Origin: Pseudoips prasinana
Lineage: Eukaryota; Arthropoda; Insecta; Lepidoptera; Nolidae
DNA: 64,000 bases
Direction: 5' to 3'
NCBI GenBank assembly: GCA_951640165.1
Contig: OX621236.1
Coordinates: 29,690,948 to 29,754,947 of the forward strand
Shown here: piece by piece, positions 59,270 to 64,000 of the stretch
Numbering within the stretch: position 1 is the stretch's first letter
Layout: each line of letters begins with the position of its first letter
Program-made: the position numbers and the translations under genes
Notes under the pieces: generated by a model
What the model saw: the letters and a program-made list of their open reading frames with translations, nothing else
What the model was told of the DNA's origin: nothing
Database searches by the model: none

Positions 59270-59455
59270 GGTTCTCGAGTGGCGACCACGAACCGGAAGA
59301 CGCAGTGTGGGCAGGCCGCCTACAAGGTAAACAGACGATCTCGCAAGGTCGCGGGAATCCGTTGGATGCGAACATTTGAAGACCGGCAATTGTGGAGATC
59401 TTTAAGACAGGCCTTTGCCCAGCAGTGGACGTCTTTCGGCTAATATGATGATGTC
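59270..59455 (+). repeat. RTE-type LINE 3' end
   Basis: TCTCGAGTGGCGACCACGAA, GGAAGACGCAGTGTGGGCAG, GGGAATCCGTTGGATGCG, CAGTGGACGTCTTTCGGC. The cleanest copy of this tail here. Confidence 0.65.
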
Positions 59456-60446
59456 TAGTTTAGTACGATTTGCCTTTACAGGTACTTACAACACTTACAA
59501 TATTCTTAAATACAAATACTTATAAGCACTATATTAACTAAAATCTTGATTAAAAGATAGAAACTTCCACTAATGTAACAAAGTTAATTTAATATAAGCA
59601 CGAGCGCTTTTTTATATTGTTAATCTATTGAACTTCGTAGTGTGTGGAAGTAATAATTGATTACTATTGTTGGCATCAAGAACCCATACTAAGTAATAAA
59701 AAGTATTTTATTACTAAATGCATGCGTTCACTGACTAAATGTTAGTTAAGTACGTTGTTGGAAAAGTAGCTTTATAAAAGTAATTTTGGTATAGATACAT
59801 AATAAAGTTAAATGTCAATTAAAAATAACGAATCACCTAACATTATAGATAATTTACTTTTTGAGTACCAAAAGTTATATACGTGAAAATCAAAGTGAAA
59901 CAAATAATCTCGGGTAACCTAAAATTTACATTTGAGTACCATAGACACATGTCATGTCAAAAAGACATTCCTTGAGGTGCAATTTGAAGCCACTGATGGA
60001 AACCATAAATTATAAGTTTTACATACTAACCTATTGCTGATTTAAATTGTTAAGCTTTGCAATTGATAATATTGGTTCAATTCGCACTTGTGGGAGATTC
60101 ACGCTTGGATGCGTATCAAAATGTTTTTGTTTCGGTTTATCAAATTTATATTATTCCAAAAAATCTCACCAGATCGTAAGCATACCGCGCATACCCATAA
60201 TATGTCTATATTTCTCTCCGTAACTTACATATATTTCTAAGTAGTATGTACGCTAACTATGTTTTATTTAGATTTATAAATGATGAACCCAATAGATATT
60301 TGTTCAATTTACTTAATGCGAATAATAAAACGGTTCAGTTATAATACAGAGACACATCTCACTGATCGTATATTTTAATTCCAAGGAAAAATAAAAACAT
60401 TCAGCTAGTACGAGTATACACAACACAATTTCTACGCTCATCACGC

Positions 60447-60493
60447 TTTTAATGTTATCTGCATTTACCATATGCAGATAACATTAAAAGCAT
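60447..60493. repeat. Perfect 20-bp inverted repeat
   Basis: GCTTTTAATGTTATCTGCAT at 60447-60466 and its exact reverse complement at 60474-60493, loop TTACCAT. Confidence 0.9.
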
Positions 60494-60621
60494 AATTAAA
60501 ATTTCTTTACAGGCCGGGCTCCCAGTAAAAAACTTAGCCTTCAATCATTACCCGCGCTAGATGTTAACATATTTTATTTAGTGATTTGATTTTATCTGTA
60601 CCTACATTATTTAAAATGTAA

Positions 60622-60941
60622 TCTATACATATAATAAAATCGTAGAAAAGTCAAAACTGTACATTGAATATTTTTTTAAAGGATACTTGGGGCGTGATCT
60701 ACAATCGATAACGAAGCCAAAAATATAGTTTTTAGAATTTTTGTCTGTGTGTCTGTTTGTCTGTATGTATGTCCGGGCTAAACTCAAGAAGTAATGCATG
60801 GATTTACTTCAAATTTTGCATGAATTTTACTAAGAGGTCGGGTCAACATATAGGCTACATATTATCACGCTATCACCTACTGGGGAGGAGCTGTGATAAT
60901 TTATAAAGTTTAACGTGGGTAAAACCGCGGGGCACAGCTAG
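60622..60941 (+). mobile_element. Non-autonomous Helitron, family H1, copy 3
   Basis: Intact ends: A|TCTATACATATAATAAAA at the left and GGGGCACAGCTAG|T at the right. The pre-terminal hairpin is slightly imperfect (CGTGGGTAAAACCGCG). About 320 bp. It lies in the 5' flank of BarH1. Confidence 0.8.
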
Positions 60942-61249
60942 TCATAATTATTTGGACTGAAAAATAATGGTGGTTTTATCAGTAGGGCGAATTATCTCAT
61001 CTTTTTTTTTTAACACGAACTACACATTCCTTATAGTTTAGATAAATTATACTTCAGATTTATATTTGCTACAACACGAAGCCTATGACACAAATTTACA
61101 CTTTATTTACTGCCAACTATAGTTTTATAAAAAAATACACAAACCATAAACGTATAAATAATGCCACTATACCTCGTAATAAAACTCCTTTGCTGACCGT
61201 ATTTACCTATTGATTTATCCAATATAAAGCTCAGATTATAACCCCTCAT

Positions 61250-61450
61250 GTTCCTTAAGAGGTCCGTTGGATACCCTTTGTTGTCTCAGCCATTCCCCAG
61301 AGACCCACCGATGCTTTAGTTAACCCAGCTGCGAGTGCTTCCTATGGGCAAGCGTTACTGAGGCTTGACGACTCGCTGAAAAGCTTTCCTTTACCCTCTT
61401 TAAGTGTATTTAACCTAGATGCTCCCGGGACTGCTACAGATACTTCCACA
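61250..61450. repeat. Unclassified repeat-like segment
   Basis: TTAAGAGGTCCGTTGGATAC through CTGAGGCTTGACGACTCGCT. GC-richer than surroundings, probably LINE 3' material; family unknown. Confidence 0.3.
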
Positions 61451-61957
61451 GCTTATAGCAGCAATTTATTTATTTTAAACTACATTCTTTGTTCACTTTG
61501 ACTTTAGAATAAGATAAAGAATACTTTTTATAAGACAACTATACCAAATATCAACTGATCGACGTGTAGATTGTTTTATGATAATTTGAATAGAGAATCT
61601 AAAATTCTTTTTAGATAAATGTTGTAAATTTAAATGTGTCAGTCACGCAATAACAGTATGACGTAAGAAATTTGACACTTGAATTACAAATCCGTTATTC
61701 TGTTGTTGCGTGTGATTTAAATACAAATTGTTCACATTTATAATATTAATACGATCTCGCTTCGGTTTTCAACTTTACCTATTAGTTGCGATGGAGTTAC
61801 ATGATCAGTAAGGACTTTAAGAGCTACTATTACTTAGCCAGCGGATCGTTCTTTAGGCACATTTAAATGTTGGTGTTAAATGTAAATGCACTTGGCTTAA
61901 ACATAGACGACCTTAACACATACTACCCTACTATACTTATTTTTTATACCGTCTAAA

Positions 61958-62024
61958 TTCTGCTTAGTTTGGGATCAGATAGCCGTGTGTAGATAATGTC
62001 CCAGGATATTAGTATTATTATTAT
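61958..62024 (+). repeat. SINE-A tail fragment
   Basis: TCTGCTTAGTTTGGGATCAG to GTCCCAGGATATTAGTATTA only. Confidence 0.75.
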
Positions 62025-62269
62025 CGACAACTGCTGAATGAATTCTATCTTCAATATTATCTGCATTTTATTTTCGTTATATAGTAAATACCTATATGTT
62101 GAATTTATTTTATTATATGTGTATATAAACCGTAGAATATTATTGTTAATATAGCCATAGTATATATTAAAGTTAAAACCATTTATAGTTATTTCATGTA
62201 CTTATTTTGATACAATATATCAAAATGTGTTTTAAATTATAAGTTAGTATAAAATTTTATTCCATTGGG

Positions 62270-62430
62270 TCACTGTTGCTACCTTTTCCTGGCTGCAATG
62301 GAAACTTCATATCGAGGTTGCCTGGAAGAAATTGCAGCAGCGATAAGACGCCCGTTGTATTTATCAAGTTTAAGCGCTTTTGAAATAACTACAATTGGAA
62401 TCAAATATAACAGCTCACTTAGGACCCTTA
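62270..62430 (+). repeat. LINE fragment, family I, copy 2
   Basis: CTGGAAGAAATTGCAGCAGC then GATAAGACGCCCGTTGTAT matches 11120-11162. Open frames of 64-74 codons here on both strands lack known similarity. Confidence 0.4.
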
Positions 62431-62732
62431 AATTGAACCTCGGTGCTTTTGCAGCTGGCTTCTCTAGTTGCAATTTTCTCGATTTATGAGGCTATAGCCT
62501 CTTTACATCATTTTGTCTCCCGCTTTGCTCTGGAGGGCAGTGGAACTATTCATTTTCTAATTCCTCCTTTTTTGCGTTGCGAGATCCAAGACAGTTACAG
62601 CGATTCCCCGAGACATGCCTGAGCCTCACCGCTCAGTGTAATTTCATTGTGTGCCACTGTTGATCCTGACTTACAGGAGTTGCAGTGGTGGGTAAGAGGG
62701 AGGGACTAGTCCCGATAAACATTGTATTTAGT

Positions 62733-62772
62733 ATCATCATATCAACCGAATGATGTCCACTGCTGCTGGAGT
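62733..62772 (-). repeat. LINE 3' fragment
   Basis: TATCATCATATCAACCGAAT then GATGTCCACTGCTGCTGG. Confidence 0.4.
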
Positions 62773-63215
62773 GATATGCCATAATCGTCACGCTTAGCAG
62801 ACGGGTTGGTGATCGCAATATGATGGTCATAGTAGACAGAGCGACGCTACTGCCAGTTCTCTGGTAGATATTTCCTAGGGTCTTCTACGTCCGCCACGTT
62901 TCTGTACCTATACTCGTATAATTTAAAGTCACAATAAATATTGTTTGGGTTTTCCATTCACCAAATCGGTAAATTTATAACTTGAAATTTCCTCATAACA
63001 AAAAAATTGTGAATCGGGCTCTAATTAATTCCTTTATTTATTATTGTCATCACAAAATTGTTCCAAAAATAAGTTGTACAATTGATAATAATTGTATTTT
63101 AATTCGTAACGTAGGTTTTTATTACGAAATAAAAATGTTTTTTAGATATTTGTCTTTAGACATTTTATGCTTTTAGATAGCTTCATTCTGAGTATTATGA
63201 CTATCTTACTGCGAT

Positions 63216-63322
63216 TGCCAACCCGTCTGCCAAGCGTGGCGATTACGGCATATCCCCTTAAGATGAATCTTGGGGGAGGCTTTTGTCCAACAGTGGACTT
63301 TTTACAGCTGTTATGATGGTTT
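63216..63322 (+). repeat. LINE 3' fragment, second subfamily, copy 2
   Basis: TTGCCAACCCGTCTGCCAAG then CGTGGCGATTACGGC, GGGGGAGGCTTTTGTCCAAC, CAGTGGACTTTTTACAGC. A common lepidopteran LINE end. Confidence 0.55.
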
Positions 63323-63520
63323 TTTGTATGTATGTGTTTCGTGAAACTAATTGTAAATTCTTTCTTTTTCCGATCACATTTGCTATACAGAGAATTTTAA
63401 ATAGGTTCTTATTTTTTAAACAGTATTAGTTTAAGTTTTAAATTACCTACAACATGGATTTCAGAGTCTGACATCAATAAACGTACTTAACATTATAATG
63501 ATAAAGTAACCGTTAAAAGT

Positions 63521-63717
63521 GATCCAGTTGGTAGTGAACCTGCCTTCTGACCCAAAGGTTTGGGGGTTCGATCCTCGCACACGAGAAATATTTGTGTTCA
63601 TGAACATATTTAGTCTGGGTTTTTCCTGCGTATTGTATTTATATATTTACAAAAATAAAATTTTGTTTCCATAGTAAAACTTTACTTAGTTTCAGGTAGA
63701 TGGCGCTGTGTGTTAAA
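63521..63717 (+). mobile_element. SINE-A/B-related copy
   Basis: Head GATCCAGTTGGTAGTGAACC resembles SINE-B; B box GGGTTCGATCC. The body has ATATTTGTGTTCATGAACAT and TTTCCATAGTAAAACTTTAC as in SINE-A. The tail lacks the usual GTCCC end. A recombinant or a separate subfamily. Confidence 0.65.
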
Positions 63718-63947
63718 TTACTGTTTTAAATAGTATACAACAGTCTTTAACTCTTCTATACATGAACTGTGTGAAATATGGCTACTGTAAAAAGGCTTTA
63801 AAACTCCGCTATGAGGACCAGTTTCAGTTCGTAGGATCATCTCTTAAGCTATCAACTGCGAACAAAAGTAGAAAAACAAAATATTTCCAACAATTCATAA
63901 CTACGCAGCTACGGTTGACAAGAGTTAGGTGAAAACACTGTGGAGGT

Positions 63948-64000
63948 TCAGACGCCAGCACATCCAGCTACCCCAATTTGTCTAATTTCCTTTATAAATT
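63948..64000. mobile_element. Palindromic MITE family P, copy 6, cut by the right edge
   Basis: TTCAGACGCCAGCACATCCA then GCTACCCCAATTTGTC. Only the left arm and start of the interior are in the window. Confidence 0.75.

Noticed and set aside
62265..62489. Overlapping 64-74 codon frames on both strands
   Set aside because: The segment shares a block with another repeat (family I) and resembles no known protein.

Overview
This is non-coding-rich, AT-rich insect DNA, almost certainly from a moth or butterfly. The evidence is two split exons of a BarH-class homeobox gene, the repeat content (tRNA-headed SINEs, short Helitrons ending in a hairpin and CTAG, palindromic MITEs, decayed RTE- and CR1-like LINE pieces) and the very low gene density. 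There are no bacterial-style genes, operons, CRISPR arrays or intact transposase genes.

The window is dominated by one gene on the minus strand, the lepidopteran orthologue of BarH1/B-H1. Exon 1 (52896-53034) encodes the N-terminus with the FxIxxIL Groucho-binding motif. Exon 2 (17294-17522) encodes an acidic/Ser-rich linker and homeodomain residues 1-53, with the Bar-class Tyr at position 49. The exon 1 donor leaves one base of a Gly codon and the exon 2 acceptor supplies the other two, so they join in frame across an intron of about 35.4 kb. The donor after exon 2 splits the codon for homeodomain Arg53. The last exon(s) were not found in the 17.3 kb to the left and probably lie beyond base 1. 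Upstream of exon 1 is a GC- and CpG-rich block (about 52960-53750) with a TATA-like box near 53790, the probable promoter and 5' UTR. From about 53800 to 64000 lies the 5' flank, again mostly repeats.

The only other recognisable coding sequence is an intronless copy of ribosomal protein L31 (45148-45621, minus) inside BarH1 intron 1. It is intact for 117 codons, then loses the normal C-terminus and reads into the 5' end of a small Helitron. I read it as a recent processed retrocopy.

Repeats are described one by one because they make up most of what can be recognised. SINE-A, SINE-B and SINE-C have different tRNA-like heads but related bodies. Helitrons include a perfect head-to-tail tandem pair (34107-34443). 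A palindromic MITE family has six copies, one nested inside a larger palindrome bounded by TTAA. A PIF/Harbinger-like MITE lies at 14917-15054, and a 119-126 bp satellite runs off the left edge. The most notable observations are the duplicated splice-acceptor tract next to the homeodomain exon, the nested palindromes, the tandem Helitrons, the chimeric RpL31 copy and the shared core of the SINE families. Family names for repeats come from memory and sequence logic, not from a database search.
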